Shown: positions 1 through 10,794, counted from the first letter of the stretch. The stretch: DNA of 32,201 bases from an uncultured Acinetobacter sp. (GCF_947624825.1 NZ_CANQLZ010000035.1:1-32201), one strand, 5' to 3'. The notes: generated by a model from the letters alone, not told the origin. Translations and numbers: made by a program.

Positions 1-131
1 GTCTTTTGCAAGAACATCAGTGGCTGCTACACCTAGATCAAACAAAATTTATTATTATTACTGTAAGGTCAGCAAAATTTTCAGATGCCATCATCAAAGC
101 TTTTGGCTGCTACAGTCCTATAATTTTATAA
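1..131 (+). CDS. C-terminal end of an unrecognised protein (partial)
   Basis: The window opens inside a reading frame (codons from base 3) that stays open for 42 codons and stops at TAA 129-131. Its last residues include a short hydrophobic strand followed by TVRSAKFSD and end SPIIL. I do not recognise the family. The frame could equally be chance, because only 42 codons are visible and other frames here are also open. The next gene starts about 90 bases downstream in the same direction. Confidence is low. Confidence 0.3.
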   Translation, partial: LLQEHQWLLHLDQTKFIIITVRSAKFSDAIIKAFGCYSPIIL

Positions 132-222
132 CGTTTGATGTAGCTGATTGGTTGACAATAAAACTTAAAAAAACTCAATTTTTTTCTATACTGTGCTCCA
201 ATAAAGTTTTAAAGCAGGAGCA

Positions 223-678
223 ATGCGGCATATGTGGAAATATTTCTTAAGATTTTTTATTTATTTGGTGTTGTTGACTATGCTGGTTGGTGTAGTCGCT
301 GCGTTGTTACCACAGGGCATGGGGCAAGTACTCACCGCATTTCCTTTTTTGATTAGCATCGTTTTGCTGTTATTTCACTTTTTAAAGCGTGAGCGCCGTG
401 CGCCAAGCTCTGTAGAGCGTAATCGTTTTAGCTTGATTTATGTACTCATTTTCTTCTTATACAACTATATTTTTGCCGTGGTTGGACCCTTAATTTTTAA
501 CTTGAGCATTCCCAATGTATTTGAGCTTTGGCTTAAACAAGCTTTTAATCTTGATTTTCAGCTACTGCTGATTACGCGCTTATTGATCTTTATGATTCCA
601 TTTTATCTGATTGTGTTTTGGTTTTATGGACCACAAGCCAAAAGAATGGCTGCAAAAATGTTTTCGTCCATAAAATAG
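223..678 (+). CDS. Small integral membrane protein, ABZJ_00895 family
   Basis: A 151-residue protein with four hydrophobic segments (roughly residues 7-28, 37-52, 70-92 and 113-136) separated by a basic loop with KRERRAP after segment 2. Length, topology and the start of the chain match the family that NCBI names ABZJ_00895 in Acinetobacter (from memory). No function is known and no catalytic motif is visible. The ATG at 223 is only 2 bases after the AGGAG at 216-220. The in-frame ATG at 232 (MWKYF...) has an 11-base spacing and gives an N-terminus closer to what I recall of relatives, so the true start may be 232. Confidence 0.8.
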   Translation: MRHMWKYFLRFFIYLVLLTMLVGVVAALLPQGMGQVLTAFPFLISIVLLLFHFLKRERRAPSSVERNRFSLIYVLIFFLYNYIFAVVGPLIFNLSIPNVFELWLKQAFNLDFQLLLITRLLIFMIPFYLIVFWFYGPQAKRMAAKMFSSIK

Positions 679-732
679 TCAGATCATGTATGCTAGGTCT
701 AAGAGAATAAGAATGATCTAAATAGGTATTGC

Positions 733-2696
<1,964 letters not shown>

Positions 2697-2762
2697 TTAC
2701 TTTATTGTAGCCCTATAATACGGCTTTGATCATTGTAAATTGTTGTTAAGGTATTTGAAAAA

Positions 2763-3260
2763 ATGAATGATGCTGTGAAAAAGTGGACTGGTGAGTTAAA
2801 TCTTGGCGAAAAAGTTGAAATTAATGCAGTTGTTGAAAAGTTATGCCAAGCCTTTAATAGTTCGCCATTTTTTCAACATAATGCGATGCAGATGCGTGTG
2901 GTCGATGGTCAGATCCAAGCTTATGTTGCCATGCAGCCACATTTGATTGGCAATATGCAATATCAGATTTTACACGGTGGCTCAACGGCAACGGTGCTAG
3001 ATAGTGTAGGTGGTATTGTGGCGATGGCAGAGCTTTATCAGCGTGCCACCAAAGAAAATTTTGAGCAGGTGAGTATGCAAGTGGCACGGGTTGCCACTTT
3101 GGATATCCGCGTAGATTATTTAAAACCCGGACGTGGTGAATATTTTATTGCGACTGCTGAAGCACTACGCATGGGACGTAAAGGCTGTACCATGCGTATG
3201 AATATGGTCAATGATCAAGATGAATTGATTGCCACCGCGATAGCCTCTTATGCCTATTGA
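2763..3260 (+). CDS. yigI: Hotdog-fold acyl-CoA thioesterase, YigI/PaaI-like
   Basis: A 165-residue single hotdog-domain thioesterase. The catalytic region ILHGGSTATVLDSVGG (about residues 73-88) has the HGG turn and the aspartate typical of the PaaI/YigI group. The later stretch TLDIRVDYLKPGRGEYFIATA matches the most conserved part of E. coli YigI, a medium/long-chain acyl-CoA thioesterase. MQPHLIGNMQ corresponds to the family's MVGN element. It probably hydrolyses acyl-CoA in the cytosol; the chain-length preference cannot be read from sequence. A TATAAT lies at 2714-2719 upstream, and a strong terminator follows at once. Confidence 0.85.
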   Translation: MNDAVKKWTGELNLGEKVEINAVVEKLCQAFNSSPFFQHNAMQMRVVDGQIQAYVAMQPHLIGNMQYQILHGGSTATVLDSVGGIVAMAELYQRATKENFEQVSMQVARVATLDIRVDYLKPGRGEYFIATAEALRMGRKGCTMRMNMVNDQDELIATAIASYAY

Positions 3261-3263
3261 TGT

Positions 3264-3291
3264 AAAAAGACCCTAAAACGGGTCTTTTTTT
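3264..3291 (+). terminator. Rho-independent terminator, probably bidirectional
   Basis: The arms AAAAAGACCC and GGGTCTTTTT enclose a 6-base loop and are followed by a run of T. The same hairpin read on the minus strand has its own T-run (the A-run at 3264-3268), so it can serve the thioesterase gene. The stop codon of the convergent patatin gene (3290-3292) lies in the T-tract. Confidence 0.85.
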
Positions 3292-4661
3292 ATGTATCAA
3301 TCAAGTTTTGACGCGTTGTTTTATAATGATCCCAATTAAAGGGCGTACCTTTATTGGCTGTTATAAAATCATGCGCAGCTTTAACACCAATTGTAAAAAG
3401 TTCAACTTTCTTGTCGGTCGGCATGTTGAAGTCTAACCAATGAAATTTACTCACATCTTCGGTTTTGCTTTTTAAGTTGAATAGGCCTGTTTTAATTTTT
3501 TTAGGGATTTTATGTGATGCAATGTCAATATAAGTAATGAGTTGAGTGTAATCATCATTTTTGTGTAAAAAATTAAAATCAGAGGTATGTCGTGCTGTAT
3601 CAAACAAAGCGCCTAAAAACTTAATAATCTTTGCGGTTTCATTTGGTTGAGTGCGATCGGTATCGAGTTTTACCCCAAAGGTGGGGCATAAGGGTACATA
3701 TTTCCGTTGGTGAAAAATATCAATCGGGAAATTAGACATAATTCCACCATCAACTAAGTAACATTTTTGTCCTGTAGGTATTGAACCTTGGTAAGAGACA
3801 TATTCATTCCAAATCTTTTGATTAGGATGGGCTGTTAAAACTACAGGTTCAAAGAATAATGGAATAGCCATAGAGGCGCGAGTAAATTGTGTCAAGTGAT
3901 TGTTATTTTTAAACTCGAACAGCTCTGCCATCTCAGGAAAAATGATCTTGCTTTGAGTTGTAACATCAGCAGTGACAATCGATAGCTTGATATTGTTGTG
4001 AATATTTTCTAAACGCTGTGCTTCGGTTTTTTTGTCCTCTACATTCTCACATGCTTGGTAAGTAGCACCTCCAGAACGAATTTTGAGTACATTGGGCGCA
4101 AGCTGTAAGATTGATTTTAACTCATCAGGATGCTGAACGTGGAGGTTTTGATCGAGCCATTTTCCAAACTCATCTCCTGAATTCATCCCCCATTTTTTTT
4201 GTTTAAAAATTTTATCATAGGCTAAGATGAGCAGTTCAGGGATTTTATCCACGAAGCCATCAGGCTTTTCTTGCATGGCTGTGACGAAAGCTTTGGCAGC
4301 CCTTCCACCATCAATAAATTTCTCCATGGGCATGTTATCTAATACGTCAGTTAACTTGATGCTGCGTATTTCATTTGGTTTAGCGAGCGTTGCTAAAAAT
4401 ACGGCATTAATTGCACCAGTAGACGTTCCGGCAATATTTAAAAAGCGAATACCTGCTTGCTCTAAAGCGTAGGTATAGCCGGCTAGGGCCCCCACCGCCT
4501 TCTAAGACTAAATCGACATATTGATGCCCTTGATCATCTACAATATCTGAAATAGGTTGGGTTTGAATCGTGTGTTGAATATCTGCGATTAGATTTTGAA
4601 TCTTACAATTATGAGTGATGATCTGGCTCAATTTAAGGGAGTTGGATGTTTTCATTATCAT
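3290..4661 (-). pseudogene. Patatin-like phospholipase, frameshifted in the oxyanion-hole motif
   Basis: Two overlapping minus-strand frames together make one patatin-family protein. The first (4661 down to about 4487) ends in YVDLVLEGGG and then runs out of phase. The second resumes as ALAGYTYALEQAG and contains the nucleophile motif GTSTGA and the catalytic-aspartate motif DGG (LVDGGIMSNFPIDIF). The family consensus at the junction is GGGxxGxAL. Here GGG is followed almost directly by AL, and the reading frame changes inside a GGGGGCCC run (minus strand, around 4487-4500). This fits loss of about 11 bases. Both remaining catalytic residues are intact, so the lesion looks recent. GAGGAG precedes two candidate ATGs, at 4661 and, better spaced, at 4655. 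If translated, a GTG near 4495 would give a 401-residue product lacking the oxyanion hole. Confidence 0.85.
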
Positions 4662-4759
4662 GATCTCCTCTTTTTTTTAATTATAGCCCTTGATAATGAA
4701 AAAATTAAAATAGAAGATTTTTCATTTGATCCTGTGTATAACACTATGAACGTATAAGG

Positions 4760-6256
4760 TTAGGTGAGAGGTTCGTTATTTGATTTAGCGCGTTGTAGCG
4801 CAGCATGCCATTTGGCTAAATGTGCTTCACGCTCGGCGGCTTGCATGTTGGGTTCAAAAGCCCGATCAAGTTGCCAACACGCCGCAATATCGTCTAAACA
4901 ATCAAATACGCCCACTTTTAAACCTGCCATGGCTGCTGCGCCCCATGCGGTAGATTCGAGCATTTTAGGACGCAGGACGGGGACATTTAAAATATCGGCT
5001 TGAAATTGCATCAGCATATTATTTTGGCTTGCTCCACCATCTACGCGTAGCTCGGTTAAGCCTTGACCAACGTCAGATTGCATGGCGCTTAAAACGTCTG
5101 CCACTTGAAAGGCAATCGCTTCTAAAGCAGCACGTGCAATATGGTGTTTGGTGGTGCCACGAGACATACCACATAGTAAAGCGCGTGCTTCACTGTCCCA
5201 ATGCGGTGCGCCAAGCCCAGTAAAGGCAGGCACCAATACCACGCCTTCGGTATCGCTGACTTGAGCGGCAAGTTTTTCTATATCGTGGCTGTGTTGTAAA
5301 ATTCCTAAACCATCGCGTAGCCATTGCACAATTGCGCCTGCCATAAAAACACTGCCTTCTAGGGCATAAGTGGCTTGGTTTTGCGCGTGCCATGCTAAGG
5401 TGGATAGTAATTGATTGTCACTGAGCTGAATTTGGTATCCGGTATTAAACAGCATAAAGCAGCCCGTGCCATAGGTGTTTTTGGCAGTACCTGCTTTAAA
5501 GCAGGCTTGACCAAACAGGGCGGCATGTTGATCACCTAAGACACCAGTAATTGGAATACGTGCACCCAATAAGCCCGGTGCTGTATCTGCAATATAGTCA
5601 TCTGATTGAATAATACGTGGTAGAATTTTCTGTGGAATATTAAAGTGCTCAAGTAGCCCTTGATCCCATGTTTGATGCTGTAAATTCATTAGCATGGTAC
5701 GTGAAGCATTACTGGCTTCAATCACATGTTCAGCACCTTGGGTTAAATTCCACAGCAGCCAACTGTCTATGGTGCCAAAAGCGGCATGGCCTTGCTCGGC
5801 AAGTTGGCGTAAACCAGACACATGCTCTAGCAACCACACCAATTTGCCTGCACTAAAATAAGGGTCAATACGCAGCCCTGTGCTGGCAAAGATTTTAGGA
5901 CTTAAGCCTTGCTCAATCAGGGTTTGGCACCATCTACTTGCTCTGCGATCTTGCCAAATAATAGCAGGTGCTAGGGCACGTCCTGTGCGTTTGTCCCACA
6001 CCACTGTCGTTTCTCTTTGATTGGTTAAACCCAATGCGGCAATATCTTTGGCAAGCAAGCCTGCCGCGGCAAGGGCTTGTTGTACTACGCCCAATTGGTT
6101 GCTCCAAATTTCATGGGCATCTTGTTCTACCCAACCTGAATGTGGGGTTGCTATTTGGGTTTCACGCTGCGCCGTGGCTTGGATTTCACCTTTTTGATTA
6201 AAAATGATGGCACGGCTTGAGGTTGTGCCTTGATCTAAAGCGAGTAAATAGCGCAT
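4760..6256 (-). CDS. glpK: Glycerol kinase
   Basis: Phosphorylates glycerol to sn-glycerol 3-phosphate with ATP in the cytosol. The 498-residue protein is full length for the FGGY family. It has the N-terminal phosphate-binding LALDQGTTSSRAI, the glycerol-binding pair RE in TNQRETTVVWD (about residue 84), the catalytic DQ in GVLGDQHAALFG, and the C-terminal signature DGGASQNNMLMQFQADIL. The E. coli fructose-bisphosphate loop (GKGGT just before RIP) is replaced by a shorter LLGARIP, so that form of feedback inhibition is probably absent. No glpF or glpD neighbour is visible. I see no clear Shine-Dalgarno sequence before the ATG at 6256, which is preceded by TATTATAAAAAT. The N-terminus MRYLLALDQG nevertheless fits the family. 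Confidence 0.96.
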   Translation of the reverse strand: MRYLLALDQGTTSSRAIIFNQKGEIQATAQRETQIATPHSGWVEQDAHEIWSNQLGVVQQALAAAGLLAKDIAALGLTNQRETTVVWDKRTGRALAPAIIWQDRRASRWCQTLIEQGLSPKIFASTGLRIDPYFSAGKLVWLLEHVSGLRQLAEQGHAAFGTIDSWLLWNLTQGAEHVIEASNASRTMLMNLQHQTWDQGLLEHFNIPQKILPRIIQSDDYIADTAPGLLGARIPITGVLGDQHAALFGQACFKAGTAKNTYGTGCFMLFNTGYQIQLSDNQLLSTLAWHAQNQATYALEGSVFMAGAIVQWLRDGLGILQHSHDIEKLAAQVSDTEGVVLVPAFTGLGAPHWDSEARALLCGMSRGTTKHHIARAALEAIAFQVADVLSAMQSDVGQGLTELRVDGGASQNNMLMQFQADILNVPVLRPKMLESTAWGAAAMAGLKVGVFDCLDDIAACWQLDRAFEPNMQAAEREAHLAKWHAALQRAKSNNEPLT

Positions 6257-6387
6257 ATTTTTATAATAGAGTGCTTGAAAGTCAAAATATTAACCTAATT
6301 TATCAATCAAACGCAGAAAGTCACATGAAATTCTTCGTAAATAGCCTCGTAATCGTTGAAAGTTATGCTATGATTAGCCCGTACTTT

Positions 6388-6746
6388 GGGGGTGTTTCTG
6401 GCTTCGACGCTGGTGATGAAACTCATAGATGCATGCCGAGAGCGCATTTTCTCTCGTAAATCAAATTTGCATTTTTTAGTCGCAAACGACGAATCATACG
6501 CTCTAGCTGCCTAAGGGCAGCTTGTCCGCCTCTCCGAATACTTGTGGTTAGAGAGTCCGACTGAAGCGCACGCACACAAGTCCGTATTAAAGCCACGCCT
6601 CGGGGCTTTGTACTAAATTTAGAGGATCGCCTGAGCATCCTGTTCGTCGGGTCGCAAAGGGTTAAAACAATAGACGATATCTAAGCATGTAGTATTCTCG
6701 AGCGTAGTGCTGGCGGACGCGGGTTCAACTCCCGCCACCTCCACCA
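6388..6746 (+). ncRNA. ssrA: Transfer-messenger RNA (tmRNA)
   Basis: Rescues stalled ribosomes and tags the nascent chain for proteolysis, working with SmpB. The 5' end GGGGGTG (6388-6394) pairs with CACCTCC (6736-6742) to form the tRNA-like acceptor stem, followed by A and an encoded CCA at 6744-6746. A T-loop-type GGTTCAACTCC lies at 6722-6732. The resume codon GCA at 6482 opens the tag reading frame, encoding ANDESYALAA and ending at TAA 6512-6514. The total of 359 nt is normal for gammaproteobacteria. TATGAT at 6369-6374 is a plausible -10 element; I find no convincing -35. Open frames on either strand inside this RNA are not genes. Confidence 0.97.
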
Positions 6747-6788
6747 AATACCTAGCTGAATATAACAAAATATAGCGTTATATAAGGC

Positions 6789-6825
6789 AAAAAGGCTTGA
6801 TTCTAAAGGGATCAAGCCTTTTTTT
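6789..6825 (+). terminator. Rho-independent terminator of ssrA
   Basis: An 11-bp perfect stem (AAAGGCTTGAT at 6791-6801 with ATCAAGCCTTT at 6811-6821) encloses a 9-base loop and runs into seven T residues. It lies about 45 bases after the tmRNA 3' end. The A-run on its 5' side also gives a T-tract on the minus strand, but no minus-strand gene ends close by on that side. Confidence 0.9.
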
Positions 6826-6894
6826 ATGCTTAAATATATACAAATAATGCTAATAAATGTTTAGCCTATTTCTCCAAATAGGCTAATTTTTGAT

Positions 6895-8385
6895 TTAAGC
6901 TGATGATTTTAAACTTGCAGAAAGTGGGGCTAAACGTATTTCAGGATTAATATTTTGCCAATTTAAATCACGAGGATCAGCTAGCATAGGGCCTTGTGCT
7001 TTGGCGACTAAGATTGCGCCACTCATGTCGGTAAAGTCTGCACGAAAATGTACCGAGCTTTTAACCACAATCAATCGATAATCTTCAGGCAGGATGTTAA
7101 AAATTTTAAACATCACTCTGTCTAACAGTTGTGCTTTATAGGAACTTACAGCAATATCAATGCCTTGATAAGATACTAAAATACTTTGACCAATATCTAC
7201 AGCAACGCCATGCATCATGGGTCCTTGATAATTGAATTGACCTACATGGCGTGCCTTTAATACAAACTCACCGCAAAGTGCTGGGTCGCCATGGGTTGTG
7301 CCACCGAGCTGTGCATAGAAATGATCGCCAAGTTGAAGTTGATTGGTTGCCTGCACAGTCTTTGCATCGCAAATTAAACCCACTAAGGCTCGTTGCGCTT
7401 TGGCTTTGACTAAGGCATGCAACATACCTGTGGTATTTGAGTCACCACCAGCACCGGGATTATCTTGTGTATCTGCAATAATAATCGGTTTTTTATGGAT
7501 ATCAAATAAATATTCTGCCTCACGAATAGCGGCCTCAGGTTGTAAAAAATCCATATGCCATTTCGCTTCATCTGCAAGCAATTGGGTTTGATATTGCTGC
7601 ATCACTTGTTGTAATGAACCTATATCAGCACTATAAGCCCAAAGTGTCGCCCCGCATTCTGAAAAGTCTGCCGCAGGAAAACCGGGAGTAAAATTTAGCA
7701 AAACACCACTTTGTTGTTCTAGTGCTTTTAAATGGGCAAAGGTGCTTTTAGCAGGTTCTAAATCAGTGCATTGAGCATTTAATGCAATTAAAAATGGCAG
7801 TTTATAATAGTGTTTATAGAGTTTCTGACCTTGTAAGATATCATGTAATACCTGTGCACAGCGTGCTCCAGTTTCAGCCATATCAATATGTGGATAGGTG
7901 CGATAAGCCAACATTGCGGTACTGTGTTTAAACATAAGCTGAGTGACATTGGCATGAAAATCCAAACTGGTCACAATGGGTATATCTTGTCCTACCAAAG
8001 CACGAATGCGTTGTAGTAATTCTCCTTCGCCATCATCTAGATGTTCTGCGACCATTGCACCATGTAAATCTAAATAAATCGCATCAACAGGCTGTGCCCT
8101 AAGCCCATCTAAAATTTCATTACAGATTTTCTCGTAAGTGTGTTGCTCAACATGAGCTGAAGGAGATGCACCTGCCCAAAGAATTGGGTGTAGCTGATAA
8201 CCTAACTGTTGTGCAGTGTGGATAAAACCTCCTATTGGAATATTTTGATTGGAAAATTTTAACAGTGCTTGACCACGGGTAAGTCCGGGAAAACCTCCTC
8301 CATGAATAAAATCTTCATAGCGGGCAAGGCTTGGGGCGAAAGTATTGGTTTCATGCTGAAAACCAGCAATTGCAATGATTGGCAT
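6895..8385 (-). CDS. M81 family metallopeptidase, MlrC-like
   Basis: A 496-residue protein of the MlrC family, named after the enzyme that finishes microcystin breakdown; most homologues act on unknown small peptides or amides. Zinc-site candidates are GFQHETNTF near residue 9, YLDLHGAMVAEH and TSLDFHANVT in the N-terminal DUF1485 part. The C-terminal MlrC_C part includes DTQDNPGAGGDSNTTG. I chose the ATG at 8385 because AAGGA lies 7 bases before it and homologues begin MPxIAIAGFxHETNTF. A longer frame from a GTG at 8409 would run into the gene upstream. It starts 10 bases after the stop of the MFS gene, so the two form an operon, divergent from a LysR regulator. The natural substrate is unknown. 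Confidence 0.88.
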   Translation of the reverse strand: MPIIAIAGFQHETNTFAPSLARYEDFIHGGGFPGLTRGQALLKFSNQNIPIGGFIHTAQQLGYQLHPILWAGASPSAHVEQHTYEKICNEILDGLRAQPVDAIYLDLHGAMVAEHLDDGEGELLQRIRALVGQDIPIVTSLDFHANVTQLMFKHSTAMLAYRTYPHIDMAETGARCAQVLHDILQGQKLYKHYYKLPFLIALNAQCTDLEPAKSTFAHLKALEQQSGVLLNFTPGFPAADFSECGATLWAYSADIGSLQQVMQQYQTQLLADEAKWHMDFLQPEAAIREAEYLFDIHKKPIIIADTQDNPGAGGDSNTTGMLHALVKAKAQRALVGLICDAKTVQATNQLQLGDHFYAQLGGTTHGDPALCGEFVLKARHVGQFNYQGPMMHGVAVDIGQSILVSYQGIDIAVSSYKAQLLDRVMFKIFNILPEDYRLIVVKSSVHFRADFTDMSGAILVAKAQGPMLADPRDLNWQNINPEIRLAPLSASLKSSA

Positions 8386-8395
8386 TTTATTATCC

Positions 8396-9697
8396 TTATG
8401 AAGTAGCACGAAGAGTGTTCAGGGGGTGACATGCTTTTTTTAAATGGAAGGCATACCAAAGCAAAAGAGAACCAAAGCCAAGCAGTACAGCAATAGCGAT
8501 CCAACCTGCGACCAAGGAGTGAGTGCTGCTTTGGGCAAAGGCCATAATATTTGGGCTGACAAAACCACCCATAAGACCAATACTATTGATCAGTGCAATA
8601 CCGCCTGCAGCAGCAGTGCCGCTTAAGTATTGAGAAGGAATAGACCAAAAAATGGTATAACCCACAAACATAAAACCTGTAGCAAAACAAATGGCAATAA
8701 AAGACAAGATAAAATTGCCGCTTATGACTGACACCGATAAACACACACCGGCAAATAAGGTTGGTAAAATACTGTGCCATTTACGTTCTTGATAACGATC
8801 AGAGCGACGGGCAAAGATATTCATCATAATGGCGCTGAGTAAATAGGGGATTGCAACCAGCCAACCAATCATGGTTAGACTTTGAATGCCGCTCGTTTTG
8901 AGTAATGACGGCAACCAAAAGCCCACAGCATAAATCCCGCTGATAATGCTGAAATATCCTAAAGCCATGAAATAAATCCATGGATCTTTAAGTACGCTTT
9001 TAAAGCCTTTATGGGTCTGTTGAGCCTGATGGTGTTGAATCTCTTCTTGGAGCAGCTTTTTCTCATCTTGGCTTAACCATTTAGCATCTTGTGGATGATC
9101 GACCAAATAAAAATAAGCCATGATGCCTAATAAGACGGTTGGAAAACCTTCCAGTAAAAATAGCCATTGCCAACCTGCCATATGATAGATGTTATGCATA
9201 TGGGTCATAATTTGTGTGGATAACGGTGCACCTAACATGCCTCCAAGTGGTGCTGCTAACATGACAATAGCCATAACACGCGCCATACGTGCACCTGAAT
9301 ACCAATAGGTAAGGTAAAAAATTAAACCTGGTGCAAAACCAGCTTCAAACACTCCAAGTAAGAAACGCAACACATAAAACATGGTGGGCGTGGTCACAAA
9401 CAACATGGACATAGAGGTGATTCCCCACAGCACCATAATGCGCATAAAGGTTTTACGTGCACCTACTTTATTAAAATATAAATTGGTAGGGACTTCAAAA
9501 ATGACATAACCTAAAAAGAAAATACCGGCAGCCATGCCATAAATTGCATCACTAAAACCTAAATCCTGCTGCATTTGCAGTTTGGCAAAACCAATGTTAA
9601 TACGGTCTAGATAAGCGAAGAAATAGCACAACAATAAAAATGGCAATAAACGCCAACTAATTTTTTGATACATCCTGTCAATTTTTTGTTCTTTCAT
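8396..9697 (-). CDS. MFS transporter, anion:cation symporter (ACS) family
   Basis: A 433-residue inner-membrane carrier with about twelve hydrophobic segments. YLDRINIGFAKLQM after the first helix and the EVPTNLYFNKVGARKTFMRIM loop are typical of the ACS group, which imports organic anions such as sugar acids, phthalate and tartrate. The central cytoplasmic loop is at about residues 205-235. The ATG at 9697 follows CAGGAG with good spacing; a TTG two codons earlier is less likely. It is first in an operon with the MlrC metallopeptidase, so it probably brings in the compound that MlrC cleaves. The LysR gene at 9826 diverges from it. Confidence 0.9.
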   Translation of the reverse strand: MKEQKIDRMYQKISWRLLPFLLLCYFFAYLDRINIGFAKLQMQQDLGFSDAIYGMAAGIFFLGYVIFEVPTNLYFNKVGARKTFMRIMVLWGITSMSMLFVTTPTMFYVLRFLLGVFEAGFAPGLIFYLTYWYSGARMARVMAIVMLAAPLGGMLGAPLSTQIMTHMHNIYHMAGWQWLFLLEGFPTVLLGIMAYFYLVDHPQDAKWLSQDEKKLLQEEIQHHQAQQTHKGFKSVLKDPWIYFMALGYFSIISGIYAVGFWLPSLLKTSGIQSLTMIGWLVAIPYLLSAIMMNIFARRSDRYQERKWHSILPTLFAGVCLSVSVISGNFILSFIAICFATGFMFVGYTIFWSIPSQYLSGTAAAGGIALINSIGLMGGFVSPNIMAFAQSSTHSLVAGWIAIAVLLGFGSLLLWYAFHLKKACHPLNTLRATS

Positions 9698-9790
9698 GAA
9701 CAAACTCCTGTGGCTTAATTCTTATTTTTGCTTTGTAACGAGTTTAGGCAGCTTGAGCACTTGATAACAAGGCAGGGTTTTATTAATAAT

Positions 9791-9807
9791 GATGCTTTAA
9801 AAGCATC
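9791..9807. promoter_or_regulatory. Perfect inverted repeat, candidate operator between MFS/MlrC operon and lysR
   Basis: The arms GATGCTT and AAGCATC flank a 3-base TAA centre in the 128-base divergent gap, 18 bases before the lysR ATG. Flanking ATTAATAAT and AATAATAAA extend the symmetry imperfectly. It is not followed by a T-run and no gene ends here, so it is unlikely to be a terminator. A binding site for the adjacent LysR protein is the simplest reading, but this is inference. Confidence 0.55.
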
Positions 9808-9825
9808 AATAATAAATACAAAACT

Positions 9826-10752
9826 ATGTCAAAACAGACCTTACCCTTAGTGGGTATCAATGAAAAAAGACTGCGTTATTTTTATAACGTGATGCTATTA
9901 GGCTCGATTCGCAAGACCGCAGATTTACTCAACATCGAACAATCTGCAATTAGCCGACAAATCCAATTATTTGAAGCTGAATTAAAAACACAACTGTTTG
10001 AGCGCCGTGGTCGTAATGTGGTACCCACCGAAGCTGCGTATGTGGTATTAGAATATTTTGAGGAAAATCAGAAACGTGAGTTGGCTTTGTTTGATCAATT
10101 AGCACAACTTCAATCTGCGCAATTGGCCAAAGTGAATTTGGTTTCAAGTGAAAGTTACTTACAAGATTTAATTTATGACGTACTTAAACACATGCATGCG
10201 GCGTATCCTGATGTGCAATTACAGTTGGAGTTGATGGGCGTACATGATGTTATTCGGCAGATTAGTGAAGGCTTAGCCCATATTGGCTTGGCATATAATC
10301 CGCCACTGCACCCTGAAATTAAAGTGATTGCAGAACGCGAAGAACCTTTTATTTTAGCAGTACCTAAAGGGCATGTTTTAACTATGCAAAACCGTGCTGT
10401 ATCCTTGGCAGAAACGCTGCAATATAAATTTGCTGTGATGTCGGTAGGGCATGGTTTTCGGCAACTTTTAGATGCCGAATTGCTGCGTTTAAACATCTCT
10501 TTAAATATAGCTTTAACTACAAACTCCATTACAGCACTTAAAAATTATGTGATTGCAGGGCATGGCATTTCTGCAATGCGTTATGCTGATATTGGTACTG
10601 CGGTTGAAGCAGGGCAGGTCGATGTACTTGAAATTGATTCAATCACTTTTCAACAAGCTAAAACACAATTATTAATACGTAAGGGTGCAAATATCTCAGA
10701 TTCACAGCGCGTGTTACTAGATCGCATTCGTGCCAGTTTTAATTTACGTTAA
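9826..10752 (+). CDS. LysR-family transcriptional regulator
   Basis: A 308-residue protein. A winged helix-turn-helix at about residues 15-72 (RYFYNVMLLGSIRKTADLLN then EQSAISRQIQLFE, then LFERRGRNVVPTEAA) is followed by a LysR substrate-binding domain from about residue 100. Length is normal. It is transcribed away from the MFS/MlrC operon, the usual arrangement for a LysR activator and its target, with an inverted repeat in between. The inducer is unknown. The ribosome-binding site is weak. A bidirectional terminator follows directly. Confidence 0.93.
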   Translation: MSKQTLPLVGINEKRLRYFYNVMLLGSIRKTADLLNIEQSAISRQIQLFEAELKTQLFERRGRNVVPTEAAYVVLEYFEENQKRELALFDQLAQLQSAQLAKVNLVSSESYLQDLIYDVLKHMHAAYPDVQLQLELMGVHDVIRQISEGLAHIGLAYNPPLHPEIKVIAEREEPFILAVPKGHVLTMQNRAVSLAETLQYKFAVMSVGHGFRQLLDAELLRLNISLNIALTTNSITALKNYVIAGHGISAMRYADIGTAVEAGQVDVLEIDSITFQQAKTQLLIRKGANISDSQRVLLDRIRASFNLR

Positions 10753-10782
10753 AAAAATCCCGCCATTAAGGCAGGATTTTTT
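10751..10782. terminator. Bidirectional rho-independent terminator between lysR and nrdB
   Basis: The stem TCCCGCC / GGCAGGA (one internal mismatch) has an ATTAA loop. It is flanked by an A-run on the left and a T-run on the right, so it can end transcription of lysR on the plus strand and nrdB (stop at 10795) on the minus strand. Confidence 0.8.
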
Positions 10783-10794
10783 CGGCTTAAACTG

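Noticed and set aside
20..250. 76-codon frame starting with GTG at the window start
   Set aside because: It overlaps the start of the membrane-protein gene, has no ribosome-binding site, and its lysine/tyrosine/phenylalanine-rich product looks like translated AT-rich DNA.
6423..6638. Minus-strand open frame of 71 codons
   Set aside because: It lies entirely inside the tmRNA gene on the opposite strand.
8386..8409. GTG start extending the MlrC protein by eight codons
   Set aside because: It runs into the end of the MFS gene, and the ATG at 8385 has a good AAGGA and the family's N-terminus.
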